Of a DNA stretch of 42,157 bases, positions 15,424 through 23,372 are shown piece after piece. The translations under genes were made by a program, and so were the position numbers. Positions within the stretch are counted from its first letter, which is position 1; every line of letters starts with the position of its first letter. Under the pieces are notes generated by a model. It was given only the letters and a program-made list of their open reading frames with translations. It searched no databases and was not told the origin of the DNA. Source of the DNA: Bacteroidota bacterium (lineage in GTDB: Bacteria > Bacteroidota > Bacteroidia > Flavobacteriales > Weeksellaceae); contig JAEYOX010000007.1 in assembly GCA_023411265.1 (NCBI GenBank), positions 1 to 42,157 of the forward strand, in the 5' to 3' direction.

Positions 15424-16977
15424 TTAATCCAATCCGCCTTTTCGGGTAGGTTCCTTTGGTTCCGGCCATTGTGCCGGTTGTTGTGTCCGTGGATCTATCG
15501 GTAATTTTATTCTTTCTGTAGATGCCTTTTCCGTATCTTCACTGGCCATGTACGTGAGAATCGCAATGAGCGCCACATTATTTTTCACGTCATCAAAAAC
15601 AATTTTATCGTAGGTGTCTCTGTTGGTATGCCAGGTGTAATTTCCATACGACCAACTGAGTGAACCGAGCATAAACGCGGGTACACCGGCGGCTACGAAA
15701 GAGGCATGATCGCTACCTCCGCTGCCGGGATAGCCGGGAAAAGTCGTTTTTATGTCTTTGGTGATTTCTCTCGGTACCGCGCTCAGCCACCTACCCAGAT
15801 AGTCATATGCGTGAAGAAAACCCTGCCCGCTGATATTCTGAACTCTTCCTGTTCCGTTGTCCTGATTGAATACCGCCTGAATATGCGGCATTTTGTCCCG
15901 GTGTGCCGAAACGTAGGCACGGCTACCGTTGAGTCCCTGCTCTTCGCTGCCCCAAAGCCCGACCACAATAGTTCTTTTAGGAGAAGGATAATATTTCTTT
16001 AGAATGCGGGCTACTTCCATCATGGTAATCACTCCGGTTGCATTGTCGGTAGCACCGGTGCCCCCGTCCCAGGAATCCAGATGTGCAGAGAGAATAATGT
16101 ATTCCTCAGGTTTTTGTGTGCCTTTTATTTCTGCAACAGTATTGAAGGTGGGTGCGGTTCCGTGATCCCTGGATTGGGCATTGATTCTGAGTTTGGGTAC
16201 AGTTCCGTGCTGCAGCATCCGGTACAGTTGTCCGTAATCTTCCAGAGAAATATCAACCACAGGAATTTTTTTCGTTCCGGCACTGAAAATCTTATTCACT
16301 CCGAATCCTCTGCTCCAGTTGCTCCAGATGATTCCGGCAGCTCCGGCCTTCTCAAAAGGCTGGTTTAATGATCTCCACGTGTGACCGATGGTTTCCATCG
16401 AGCGGTTCCACGCTGAGGTAGCTTCTGCAGTTGCGGATTTGTACTTTTCAAAAGATTCGGGAGTGGCAAATTCTTTCCAGTTGTATTCCGGCCGGCCGCT
16501 GGGTTGGTACTGGGACACCATCACGAACTTTCCTTTCACCTTCGAGAGCCACGCGTCGAACTCTGCTTTGCTTTTGAAGAGGGGTAGGGCAATTACTTCG
16601 GCGGTAATTCCTTTTGCCGGCGTTTTGGGACTGAAAGCTAATTGAGTTCCCTCGAGAGATTTTGCATACGGAGCCATCATTTCAATGCTCGAAGTTCCTC
16701 TTTCCCATGATTTCCATTCGCCCCACTGTTCGTTAGTTGCGGTAATTCCCCATTTCTGAAAACGCTGCACGGCCCAGTCGTGAGCCTGCTGCATTTTCGG
16801 ACTCCCTACAAGTCTGGGTCCAATGCCATCGATCAGTTCATAAGCAAGCTGTTCCAGTTGGGAATTCTGGAAGGTTTCATTCATAATATGGTCGATCATC
16901 GGGTCTTTCTGCTGAGCACAGAAAGGAGTGACCGAAATTGCCACTGCAAATACGGCAACTTTTGTAAAGTATCTCAT
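15424..16977 (-). CDS. Exported M28 family zinc metallopeptidase
   Basis: The 517-residue protein has signal peptide MRYFTKVAVFAVAISVTPFC followed by AQQ. The zinc and catalytic residues of family M28 are visible: H299 in SAHLDSWDGG, D311 in GATDNATG, E345/E346 in GSEEQGLNG, and SDHASFVAAGVPAF near the end. A protease-associated (PA) type insert lies around residues 120-270. It is probably a periplasmic or secreted aminopeptidase or carboxypeptidase releasing amino acids from peptides. It is monocistronic, with terminators at 15364 and 17026 on either side. The start is the first ATG, directly before the signal peptide. Confidence 0.9.
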   Translation of the reverse strand: MRYFTKVAVFAVAISVTPFCAQQKDPMIDHIMNETFQNSQLEQLAYELIDGIGPRLVGSPKMQQAHDWAVQRFQKWGITATNEQWGEWKSWERGTSSIEMMAPYAKSLEGTQLAFSPKTPAKGITAEVIALPLFKSKAEFDAWLSKVKGKFVMVSQYQPSGRPEYNWKEFATPESFEKYKSATAEATSAWNRSMETIGHTWRSLNQPFEKAGAAGIIWSNWSRGFGVNKIFSAGTKKIPVVDISLEDYGQLYRMLQHGTVPKLRINAQSRDHGTAPTFNTVAEIKGTQKPEEYIILSAHLDSWDGGTGATDNATGVITMMEVARILKKYYPSPKRTIVVGLWGSEEQGLNGSRAYVSAHRDKMPHIQAVFNQDNGTGRVQNISGQGFLHAYDYLGRWLSAVPREITKDIKTTFPGYPGSGGSDHASFVAAGVPAFMLGSLSWSYGNYTWHTNRDTYDKIVFDDVKNNVALIAILTYMASEDTEKASTERIKLPIDPRTQQPAQWPEPKEPTRKGGLD

Positions 16978-17025
16978 TTTTTTTATTTTAAGCGATGAAG
17001 ATAATAAAAAAAAGGTTTAAAACAG

Positions 17026-17059
17026 AAAACCCTTCTGCCTTGAGATTCAGAAGGGTTTT
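17026..17059 (-). terminator. Intrinsic terminator after the BON/SH3 gene
   Basis: AAAACCCTTCTG (17026-17037) pairs with CAGAAGGGTTTT (17048-17059), with T runs on both strands. It can end transcripts of the 17081 gene and separates it from the M28 gene. Confidence 0.8.
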
Positions 17060-17080
17060 TGTATATGGTACGGGTCGCTT

Positions 17081-17500
17081 TTATGCCCGTAGATATCTGG
17101 CGTAGGCATAGCCTTCTTTGCCGTCGGAGGTTTTTACTTTCCACCAGTCATCAGAGGATTGCTCTATGAGTGTTACCGTGTCTCCCTTAGCAGCTTTTCC
17201 GATAACATCTGAGTCTGTAGACGGAAGGCTGCGAAGATTCAGGTTAGAATGCTCTGTAGCTACGGTGAGTGCTGTTCCGGCAGTAAGCCCGGAGATCTGT
17301 ATATTAAGATTAATGTCAGATGCGGAATAGGTGGTATCAATAGCGCCTAGTGCATTCCACACGGCGTCTTTTTCGGCTGTAGTAGAAGCGCTTCCTGAAA
17401 TATATAAAATTCCGTTCTGTTCCTGTACCTGCAACCCGGTAATTCCCGAAGATTGCGCTGCAGAAATAACGCTTTGATATTTTTGTTGTAATGTGCTCAT
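17081..17500 (-). CDS. BON-like plus bacterial SH3 domain protein
   Basis: The 139-residue protein has a BON-like fold in residues 1-70 (VQEQNGILYISGSASTTAEK, then DINLNIQISG) and a bacterial SH3 (SH3b) domain in residues 80-139 (SNLNLRSLPSTDSDVIGKA, DDWWKVKTSDGKEGYAYARY). It has no signal peptide. It lies 5 bp downstream of a BON lipoprotein gene, so the two form an operon probably used in envelope stress. The domain set resembles YgaU/LysM-type proteins with SH3b in place of LysM. Confidence 0.8.
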   Translation of the reverse strand: MSTLQQKYQSVISAAQSSGITGLQVQEQNGILYISGSASTTAEKDAVWNALGAIDTTYSASDINLNIQISGLTAGTALTVATEHSNLNLRSLPSTDSDVIGKAAKGDTVTLIEQSSDDWWKVKTSDGKEGYAYARYLRA

Positions 17501-17505
17501 GATTA

Positions 17506-17985
17506 TTATTTTACATTGTAATTATAGTTGACGTGCCCTACCTGTAATGCATCTACAGATTCTTTAATTCTTCTTGCCTGTGTAGTAGAGACATCTCCTG
17601 TTATGGTGAGTTCATTATTGATCACTTCAACTCTTACGGAAGGGAAGTCTTTAATGGCGTCGGCTACTCTCTGCTGCACTGCCGGATCTACGGGAGAAAC
17701 TGTTTCCACTGGTACTACTTCCCGGATGGTGGTCATATCGTGTACGTCTTTTATTCCAGGGATGGCTCTCAGCTGCGCGATGGTGGCATCTCTGGAGGCT
17801 TCATCTTCAAAAGTACCGCTCAGGTGTGCCGTTCCGTCTTTTATCTCCACTGATGCTTCAGGATTCGATGAAACAATAGTAGTAGCAGATGTCTGAAGTT
17901 CTGCGTCATTGGTTTTGTTTTTACACGAGGTGTTGCCGACCAGAACAGCCAGCGCGATGAACATTGTTGCCAAAGTTTTTTTCAT
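17506..17985 (-). CDS. BON domain lipoprotein
   Basis: The 159-residue protein has a lipobox near VGNTSC at the end of MKKTLATMFIALAVLVGNTS, so Cys21 would be lipidated. Two BON units follow, at about residues 42-92 (EIKDGTAHLSGTFEDEASRD) and 100-158 (EVINNELTITGDVSTTQARR), each with the central glycine after the turn. BON proteins such as OsmY act in the periplasm or at the membrane in osmotic and envelope stress. A 16-bp palindrome lies 31 bp upstream of the start. Confidence 0.85.
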   Translation of the reverse strand: MKKTLATMFIALAVLVGNTSCKNKTNDAELQTSATTIVSSNPEASVEIKDGTAHLSGTFEDEASRDATIAQLRAIPGIKDVHDMTTIREVVPVETVSPVDPAVQQRVADAIKDFPSVRVEVINNELTITGDVSTTQARRIKESVDALQVGHVNYNYNVK

Positions 17986-18015
17986 AGGTTTAAATTTTAA
18001 TGTGATTTAAAAATA

Positions 18016-18031
18016 GCACTAAAATTAGTGC
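18016..18031. promoter_or_regulatory. 16-bp perfect palindrome upstream of the BON operon
   Basis: GCACTAAAATTAGTGC is a perfect inverted repeat placed 31-46 bp before the BON lipoprotein ATG. That is a typical position for an operator or a core promoter region. On the minus strand it is preceded by TTTG. The regulator is unknown. Confidence 0.45.
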
Positions 18032-18117
18032 CAAACGTCCTATCTGCTTTTTTTTTAGTAGGATTTCTTCATTTTAGTTGTGGTGAAACTTCTTTATCTT
18101 TGGCCAAATGTCGAAAA

Positions 18118-18183
18118 TTAACCTACAGCGATCTGACTTCGGCAACTGTTGCCACTGCCTAGCACTAGGATTTTATTGTTCAT
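18118..18183 (-). pseudogene. 5' stub of a low-molecular-weight arsenate reductase gene (A)
   Basis: Twenty-one codons read MNNKILVLGSGNSCRSQIAVG before a TAA. This is recognisably the start of LMW-phosphatase-type ArsC (KILVLCTGNSCRSQMAEG), with the catalytic cysteine changed to glycine. The rest of the gene is absent. It begins 6 bp after the stop of the TauE/SafE gene and resembles the second stub at 19030. It is far shorter than the 130-140 residues of the family. Confidence 0.7.
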
Positions 18184-18189
18184 AGTGTT

Positions 18190-18963
18190 TTAAATTAATC
18201 CAGAACCTAATGCGATTGAAAGAAAAATAAGCATTATCGCTACAGTGATCTGTATAAATCGCAGGGTTACTTTTTTAAGGAGTTTGTTACCAATGTAAGC
18301 CCCTAAAATTGCAGAAAGCGTTGCACAAAGTATTAATGTGAAATTATCTGTAAGTCCAGAATTGGATAATCGTGTGGCGTAAACGCTTAGCCTTGTAAGA
18401 TCTACAAATGTTGATATCACGACGGCTGTAGCGATAAATGCTTCTTTTGAAAGTCCTGCTTTAATAAGAAATGCACTTCGCAATGCACCTTGATTCCCCG
18501 ACAGCCCACCAAAGAAACCGCTTAACACTCCGCCAATGGGTAGTTTGCTTTTGCCGAATTGCAGTTTATTGAAATAAGGGACTAAATCCATACAAGCAAA
18601 GACAATAAGCAAAATTGAAATGATCAATTTCACAGCTGTTACTTCAAAAGTTTTTCCAAATAGATTATATGCAAAAAGGGGTGATGTGTTGGGAATACTA
18701 AATAATAAATAGGCACCCAACAGCGCAGCAATGACCGCCGGAATACCAAAGCGAATCAATACCTGCCTATCTGCATTTTTGCCCACTAAAAACAATTTAA
18801 AAATATTATTGAAGAAATGTACGACTCCTGTCAATGCAATCGCTAAATCGACAGGAAAGAACACCATAAACACAGGTGTAAGTATTGTTCCCAGACCAAA
18901 ACCCGAAAAGAAGGTGAGAATGGCTGCTAGAAATGCTGTTAATGATATTATTACTATTTCCAT
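18190..18963 (-). CDS. TauE/SafE family membrane transporter
   Basis: The 257-residue protein has about eight membrane segments. It carries the family's two glycine-rich repeats, GFGLGTILTPVFMVFFPVDL near the start and GGVLSGFFGGLSGNQGALRS in the middle. TauE/SafE proteins export or import sulfite, sulfoacetate or related organosulfur anions across the inner membrane. Placement at the end of an arsenic operon suggests a link to arsenic or thiol metabolism, but the specific substrate cannot be read. It is separated from acr3 by the stub at 19030 and about 66 bp more. Confidence 0.85.
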   Translation of the reverse strand: MEIVIISLTAFLAAILTFFSGFGLGTILTPVFMVFFPVDLAIALTGVVHFFNNIFKLFLVGKNADRQVLIRFGIPAVIAALLGAYLLFSIPNTSPLFAYNLFGKTFEVTAVKLIISILLIVFACMDLVPYFNKLQFGKSKLPIGGVLSGFFGGLSGNQGALRSAFLIKAGLSKEAFIATAVVISTFVDLTRLSVYATRLSNSGLTDNFTLILCATLSAILGAYIGNKLLKKVTLRFIQITVAIMLIFLSIALGSGLI

Positions 18964-19029
18964 TTAATGCTTCCTTTATTCTGAATATTGTCCACAACCA
19001 GTATTTATTGCCTTTGATTAACAAAGAAA

Positions 19030-19128
19030 CTACCAAGCAAAATTTATCAATCTGTCCTGATAATGTGAATACATCATTTGACTTCTGCAACTGTTTTCTG
19101 TGCAAAGCACTAAAATTTTCTGGCTCAT
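19030..19128 (-). pseudogene. 5' stub of a low-molecular-weight arsenate reductase gene (B)
   Basis: Thirty-two codons read MSQKILVLCTENSCRSQMMY and then drift (SHYQDRLINFAW) to a TAG. The P-loop CX5R of ArsC/LMW phosphatase is intact here (CTENSCR). The body of the enzyme is missing. Its ATG overlaps the acr3 stop as ATGA, so the original gene was translationally coupled to acr3. It is related to stub A over about 60 bp of DNA. Confidence 0.7.
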
Positions 19129-20159
19129 GGTTTATAATATTTTCGTTTTAAAAATAGACTGGCTCTGACTAATAAAATCAGCACGGGAACTTCCACCAAA
19201 GGTCCGATGACACCCACAAACGCTTGAGGCGAATGAATACCAAAAACGGCAATGGCGACTGCAATGGCCAGTTCAAAGTTGTTGCCCGTAGCCGTAAAAG
19301 CAATAGATGCGTTCTTGTCGTAAGGTATTTTTAGAAATTTACTGATGAAAAAACTCACGAAAAACATCAATACAAAGTAAATGATCAATGGTATCGCTAT
19401 TTTTATGACATCTAAAGGCAATTCTAATATCTTGTCGCCTTTTAAACTGAACATCAGCACAATGGTAAACAATAAAGCATACAATGTTATAGGCGATATT
19501 TTTGGAACAAACGTTCTGTTGTACCATTCAATCCCTTTCGATTTTACCAAATAATAACGGCTTACGAAACCAGCAAAAAAAGGAATACCCAAATAAATCA
19601 ACACACTTTGTGTAACGTCTTTCATGGAAACGCTGACATTGAAATTGCCAATACCTAGTTTATTTGGTAATATGTTGATGAAAAGCCAAACGAAAAAACT
19701 GTACGTCAATATCTGAAAGATGCTATTTAGAGCGACCAATAATGCCGTATATTCTCTGTTTGCTTTTGCCAAATCGCTCCACACAATAACCATTGCAATA
19801 CACCTTGCCAAACCGATTAAAATTAATCCCGACATGTACTCGGGTTCGTTTCGTAAAAACAGAACGGCTAAACCAAACATCAAAACGGTACCGATCACCC
19901 AATTCAACAACAGGGAAATAGCAATTACCTTCTTGTCATTCAGCGCTTTAGGCAGCAAGCTGTAATCGACTTTTGCCAAAGGCGGATACATCATCAATAT
20001 CAATCCGATGGCCAATGGTATATTGGTTGTGCCAACCGACAGGGAATTCGTAACGGTTGAAATGTTTGGAAAGAAATAGCCTATGCCCACACCAAACGCC
20101 ATTGCAAGAAATATCCATAGGGTTAAGTATCTGTCAAGAAATTTTAGCTTTGGTTGCAT
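19125..20159 (-). CDS. acr3: ACR3 family arsenite efflux transporter
   Basis: The 344-residue inner-membrane protein has about ten membrane helices. The conserved cysteine of the ACR3 family is in GLIGLARC-type sequence (IGLARCIAMVIVW, C120), and the later motif FTATGNNFELAIAVAIAVFG is also typical. It extrudes arsenite driven by the proton gradient. It lies 3 bp downstream of arsC and ends in an ATGA overlap with the arsC stub at 19030. Length and motifs match functional family members. Confidence 0.93.
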   Translation of the reverse strand: MQPKLKFLDRYLTLWIFLAMAFGVGIGYFFPNISTVTNSLSVGTTNIPLAIGLILMMYPPLAKVDYSLLPKALNDKKVIAISLLLNWVIGTVLMFGLAVLFLRNEPEYMSGLILIGLARCIAMVIVWSDLAKANREYTALLVALNSIFQILTYSFFVWLFINILPNKLGIGNFNVSVSMKDVTQSVLIYLGIPFFAGFVSRYYLVKSKGIEWYNRTFVPKISPITLYALLFTIVLMFSLKGDKILELPLDVIKIAIPLIIYFVLMFFVSFFISKFLKIPYDKNASIAFTATGNNFELAIAVAIAVFGIHSPQAFVGVIGPLVEVPVLILLVRASLFLKRKYYKP

Positions 20160-20162
20160 CGG

Positions 20163-20777
20163 CTATTTTTTAATCATTGAAAAAACATAGAACATTTCGG
20201 TAGCTATCTGCAAACTTCTTTCTGCATAAATTTTTGTCTGTTCTGTTGTACCGTCTGAAATTTTCGGGTCTTCAAATGTGATAGGTATTCTTTGTTCTGC
20301 TCCCGCTATAAACGGACATCCACCGTCGGCTTGTGAACAGGTCATAATGGCTGTGAATGCTGATGCAGGATTGAAAGGACTATCATATTTTTTTGAAAAT
20401 CCAATGATAGGAAAAGCATTCTCACTGTACTTTATGGCATATACAGGGTTGTTGGTGTCTGCAATTTTGAAAATATTAAATCCCTGTTCTTTCAAGGTTT
20501 CTGCGACTTTTGGGAATAGTGCTGTTTCTTCTGTTCCGCCTGAATAACAATATACGTTAGGGATATTAAAATGTGCTGATGCTACCTGTGCCCAAACCTG
20601 TGATAAATGGCTTCTTCGGGAATTGTGGGTACAGATGAAATTGATAATTACATCCTGCTTGTTGTTTACTTTATGTTGTATAAAATCTATCAACGGCTGT
20701 AATATGGTTTTACGTTCTTCGCTGATGCTGTGAACGTCTATATTATGGTTAATCATTTCGATTAGTTTTTGATACAT
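20163..20777 (-). CDS. arsC: Arsenate reductase, LMW protein-tyrosine-phosphatase type
   Basis: The 204-residue protein has an extra N-terminal helical region (residues 1-40), then INFICTHNSRRSHLSQVW with the CX5R loop C49-R55. Further cysteines lie in MTCSQADGGCPF. This long form (arsenate reductase/PTP-like) is the common one in Bacteroidota ars operons. It reduces arsenate to arsenite for Acr3, which follows 3 bp later. It differs from the short ArsC type whose stubs lie at 18118 and 19030. Confidence 0.9.
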   Translation of the reverse strand: MYQKLIEMINHNIDVHSISEERKTILQPLIDFIQHKVNNKQDVIINFICTHNSRRSHLSQVWAQVASAHFNIPNVYCYSGGTEETALFPKVAETLKEQGFNIFKIADTNNPVYAIKYSENAFPIIGFSKKYDSPFNPASAFTAIMTCSQADGGCPFIAGAEQRIPITFEDPKISDGTTEQTKIYAERSLQIATEMFYVFSMIKK

Positions 20778-20796
20778 CGTGTTTTGTTTTTAATGG

Positions 20797-21318
20797 TTAG
20801 CAACAGCCCGCATTAGGCGAACAAGAAGATGTTTGAGCCGTTTGTAATTGCGACAATTTTATTTTCTGTTTTTCTTGTGGTATTCCACATTTGTCTTGTG
20901 CTAAACAAGAAGTTGTTTTGTTTTGTAAAATGAAATTTGTTCCGTCAAATGCTAAGCTGTACTTTCCAATCGTGTGCAAACTTCTTTTCAATTGTTTATT
21001 TTGTGTTTGCGAATCTTCGATTTCACTTTGATATTCCACTTCAATTTCTGCATCTTCAATGCCTAATTTTTCTTCGGAAAGTGTAATGATGTTTAAAAGT
21101 TTAGCAGGCTTTAAACGATGGTCAAAATCATCGGCATTCCATAGCTGAAAATTCACCGTTTTTTCTGTGCGAATTACTCCACCACAATCAATAAAGTTTT
21201 TTGTAACCATTCCCACTTCGCTTACGTGAAAATGTTCCGGAACGAAAGTGCCGTTTTCAAGTTTGAATGTTACACTTTCTAAAGTTGGTAAAAGTGCTTT
21301 GACTTGTGATAATTTCAT
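20797..21318 (-). CDS. DUF6428 family protein of the ars operon
   Basis: The 173-residue protein starts MKLSQVKALLPTLESVTFKL and has the family core VPEHFHVSEVGMVTKNFIDC with GGVIRTEKTV. The C-terminal part is cysteine-rich: SCLAQDKCGIP and a final SSCSPNAGCC. DUF6428 genes regularly sit between arsR and arsC in Bacteroidota. The biochemical role is not established. Vicinal cysteines at the very end (C172, C173) could bind As(III), like the ArsD chaperone, though this is inference. The gaps to arsR and arsC are 17 and 19 bp. Confidence 0.8.
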   Translation of the reverse strand: MKLSQVKALLPTLESVTFKLENGTFVPEHFHVSEVGMVTKNFIDCGGVIRTEKTVNFQLWNADDFDHRLKPAKLLNIITLSEEKLGIEDAEIEVEYQSEIEDSQTQNKQLKRSLHTIGKYSLAFDGTNFILQNKTTSCLAQDKCGIPQEKQKIKLSQLQTAQTSSCSPNAGCC

Positions 21319-21335
21319 CTTGGTGTTATTTTATG

Positions 21336-21680
21336 TTAGCAACAATTATCGTTTTTTACGGTGAGTTTAGCCGAAATATTTTTAAAATATTTTTGCAGTT
21401 GTTCTATAGTTTTTTCGTCAATGCAATAACAAATCGTGTTTCCTTCAATGGTTCCCTTAATGAGTTTTGCATTTTTAAGTTCTTTTAAATGCCTTGAAAC
21501 AGTTGGCTGTGCTAAAGGAAGTACATCTACAATATCTCCGCAGATACAGGTGTCGACGGACAGTAAATACTCTATGATAGCCACTCGGGCAGGATGTCCC
21601 AATGCTTTTATAATGTGCGCCATTTCGTGTTGGCTGTCGGTAAAATCCGTTGGTTTTATTTGTTCTATTTCCATTTCCAT
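21336..21680 (-). CDS. arsR: ArsR/SmtB family arsenic-responsive repressor
   Basis: The 114-residue winged-helix protein starts at the ATG at 21680 (MEMEIEQIKPTDFTDSQ); a longer frame upstream crosses the promoter and is rejected. The recognition helix is LAQPTVSRHLKELKNAKLI. Arsenite ligands are likely C45 and C47 in DTCICGD, with a C-terminal NDNCC pair (C113, C114) as possible third ligands. It heads the operon and would release DNA on binding As(III). A 12-bp palindrome lies 13 bp upstream of the start. Confidence 0.9.
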   Translation of the reverse strand: MEMEIEQIKPTDFTDSQHEMAHIIKALGHPARVAIIEYLLSVDTCICGDIVDVLPLAQPTVSRHLKELKNAKLIKGTIEGNTICYCIDEKTIEQLQKYFKNISAKLTVKNDNCC

Positions 21681-21692
21681 GTCTTTATTTCT

Positions 21693-21704
21693 ATATTGCA
21701 ATAT
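21693..21704 (-). promoter_or_regulatory. Candidate ArsR operator overlapping a -7 box
   Basis: ATATTGCAATAT is a perfect 12-bp palindrome. On the minus strand TAATATTG, one base from TAnnTTTG, overlaps it, with a TTG 15 bp further upstream. A repressor bound here would cover the promoter of the ars operon. Confidence 0.55.
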
Positions 21705-21906
21705 TACGATAAAGATTTTATCAATTATATTTTTATCAATTAATTTCTTATTAAATGTAAGTCTGAGTGTACTGACTGTGTACTGCGTAACACTTTGCAC
21801 TATCCGTTCAATAATACTATTTGATTAAATTTTTGTTAAATAACTGACAGATTACTTATGTTTTTAAGATTTTTTGTACTTTTAATGCTCATAAGAATCA
21901 AAAGCT

Positions 21907-22134
21907 ATGGAAAGGAAGACAAAAGTATCAGTATTCGAAAGCGATGTTCAGCAGGAAATCCAATTGATTAAATCCAAATTGGATGAAAAAGGAATAGAAA
22001 ATTCTGTGGAAAACAGTTATATGACTTTTACTACAACTCCTACTGCAACTACCTTGAAAGTAATGGTTGATCTGAAAGATGAAAAGGAAGCTTTTGAAAT
22101 CATCGATACCTGGCTACAGGAAAATAAACAATAA
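21907..22134 (+). CDS. DUF2007-type putative signal-transducing protein
   Basis: The 75-residue protein begins MERKTKVSVFESDVQQEIQL and continues IKSKLDEKGIENSVENSYMT. It ends with a strand and helix (LKVMVDLKDEKEAFEIIDTW). The small ferredoxin-like fold with a helix that selects KLDEKGIEN is typical of DUF2007 proteins (called signal-transducing by analogy to GlnB). It is divergent from arsR. A strong terminator follows. Confidence 0.65.
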   Translation: MERKTKVSVFESDVQQEIQLIKSKLDEKGIENSVENSYMTFTTTPTATTLKVMVDLKDEKEAFEIIDTWLQENKQ

Positions 22135-22175
22135 TCATCATCAAATCCAAATCCATATTTAAATTTTACTGTTTG

Positions 22176-22205
22176 AGCCGGAACGATGATTTCCGGCTTT
22201 TTTTC
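22176..22205 (+). terminator. Intrinsic terminator after the DUF2007 gene
   Basis: AGCCGGAA (22176-22183) pairs with TTCCGGCT (22191-22198) and is followed by a T7-8 run. Confidence 0.85.
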
Positions 22206-22224
22206 AACACCTGATAATCTATTT

Positions 22225-22728
22225 ATGATCACATTCAGAAAAGCAACAACAGAGGATGCTCCTGAAATATGGAGAATTCTGCAACAGGCGATCCTCAAAA
22301 GAAAGCAGGAGGGTTCGGACCAGTGGCAGGACGGATACCCCAACCCGGAAACCGTGCAGTCCGACATCAACAACAATTATGGTTATGTTTTGGAAAAGGA
22401 TGGTGATATGGTAGTTTACAGTGCCGTGATTCTGAATAATGAACCTGCATATGAAGCGATTGACGGAGAATGGCTTTCTGACGGTGACTTTATCGTGCTC
22501 CACCGAATAGCTGCTGCTGCAAAATACGCAGGGCGTGGTTATACCACTGAGTTGATGAAAAGGGTAGAGCAGCACGCCAAGGATCAACATATTTACAGCA
22601 TCCGTGCAGATACCAATTTTGACAATCCGGCGATGCTGGCGGTCTTCAGGAAAATGGGTTACACACACTGCGGTCAGGTGCAGATCCGAGGTTCGGCCAG
22701 ACTGGCCTTTGAGAAGCTGTTAAAATAA
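22225..22728 (+). CDS. GNAT family N-acetyltransferase
   Basis: The 167-residue protein starts MITFRKATTEDAPEIWRILQ. The acetyl-CoA loop is in AAAKYAGRGYTTELMKRVEQ, and the C-terminal strand DTNFDNPAMLAVFRKMGYTH is typical of GNAT enzymes. The substrate is unknown; the WQDGYPNPETVQSDI segment marks a common Bacteroidota subgroup. The ATG at 22225 is preferred over one 13 codons upstream inside the terminator region. Confidence 0.88.
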   Translation: MITFRKATTEDAPEIWRILQQAILKRKQEGSDQWQDGYPNPETVQSDINNNYGYVLEKDGDMVVYSAVILNNEPAYEAIDGEWLSDGDFIVLHRIAAAAKYAGRGYTTELMKRVEQHAKDQHIYSIRADTNFDNPAMLAVFRKMGYTHCGQVQIRGSARLAFEKLLK

Positions 22729-22729
22729 A

Positions 22730-22747
22730 AGTGAGCCGAAGCTCACT
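22730..22747. terminator. Bidirectional terminator between convergent genes
   Basis: AGTGAGC (22730-22736), loop CGAA, GCTCACT (22741-22747). T-rich tracts lie on both sides, so it can end both the GNAT gene and the DUF2911 gene. Confidence 0.75.
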
Positions 22748-22749
22748 GA

Positions 22750-23334
22750 TTATTTTTCTCTTTCTATAGTCCGTATTTCACGAAGTTTTTCGGTAATCCG
22801 ACTGGTTTTATCCATCTGATCAGCTTTAATAGGAACCAATGTTTTTGCATTTTCCCAACTCAGAATCATTTCCAGCGAATGATCGTCCACTGGTTTCATG
22901 TCAATTTCAAACCACTCCTGTTTCTCTGTCGTTTTCTGTACTGCAGCAGTGATTTCTGCTACATTCAGCTTTTCATCATACACTGTACCCCAGTTCTGGC
23001 TGTCTTTATTCAGGATGATTTTCCATTCCTTTTCAGTAGGAAGAATAAAAAGTCCGTATGTTCCTGCAGGTATAGATTTTCCGCCGAACAACACCGGTTG
23101 CCCGAAAGTTATTTTGGTTGAGGAATTAGCCCCGGCTCTCCATATCTTGCCATAAGGGACAAGACCTCCGAAGATGGTTCTGCCTTTCACGCCAGGCCTG
23201 CCGTAATCAACAGTTATTTTGGACACAGAGAATTGCTGTTCTATTTTTTGTCTCGGACTGGCAGCCGGAAGCGTATATTGTGCACTCATCGAAACGGAAA
23301 AAGCTAAAAAAATAGCAATAGGAATAAACTTCAT
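22750..23334 (-). CDS. Exported DUF2911 domain protein
   Basis: The 194-residue protein has signal peptide MKFIPIAIFLAFSVSMSAQY. The DUF2911 core reads ITVDYGRPGVKGRTIFGGLV, then PYGKIWRAGANSSTKITF and IPAGTYGLFILPTEKEWKII. The family is common in Bacteroidota, is predicted periplasmic, and has no known reaction. It lies 38 bp downstream of norB and could be co-transcribed with it. Confidence 0.88.
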   Translation of the reverse strand: MKFIPIAIFLAFSVSMSAQYTLPAASPRQKIEQQFSVSKITVDYGRPGVKGRTIFGGLVPYGKIWRAGANSSTKITFGQPVLFGGKSIPAGTYGLFILPTEKEWKIILNKDSQNWGTVYDEKLNVAEITAAVQKTTEKQEWFEIDMKPVDDHSLEMILSWENAKTLVPIKADQMDKTSRITEKLREIRTIEREK

Positions 23335-23372
23335 TGTAAAAATTTTTGATAAAGATAATAAAACGCCCGGTA

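Noticed and set aside
18016..18035. Sigma-54-like TTTGGCAC before the BON gene
   Set aside because: The GG to GC spacing of a sigma-54 promoter is not met; the palindrome explains the sequence better.
21681..21800. Longer ArsR frame starting at 21800
   Set aside because: The extension would cross the operator and promoter, and its residues are unlike ArsR proteins.
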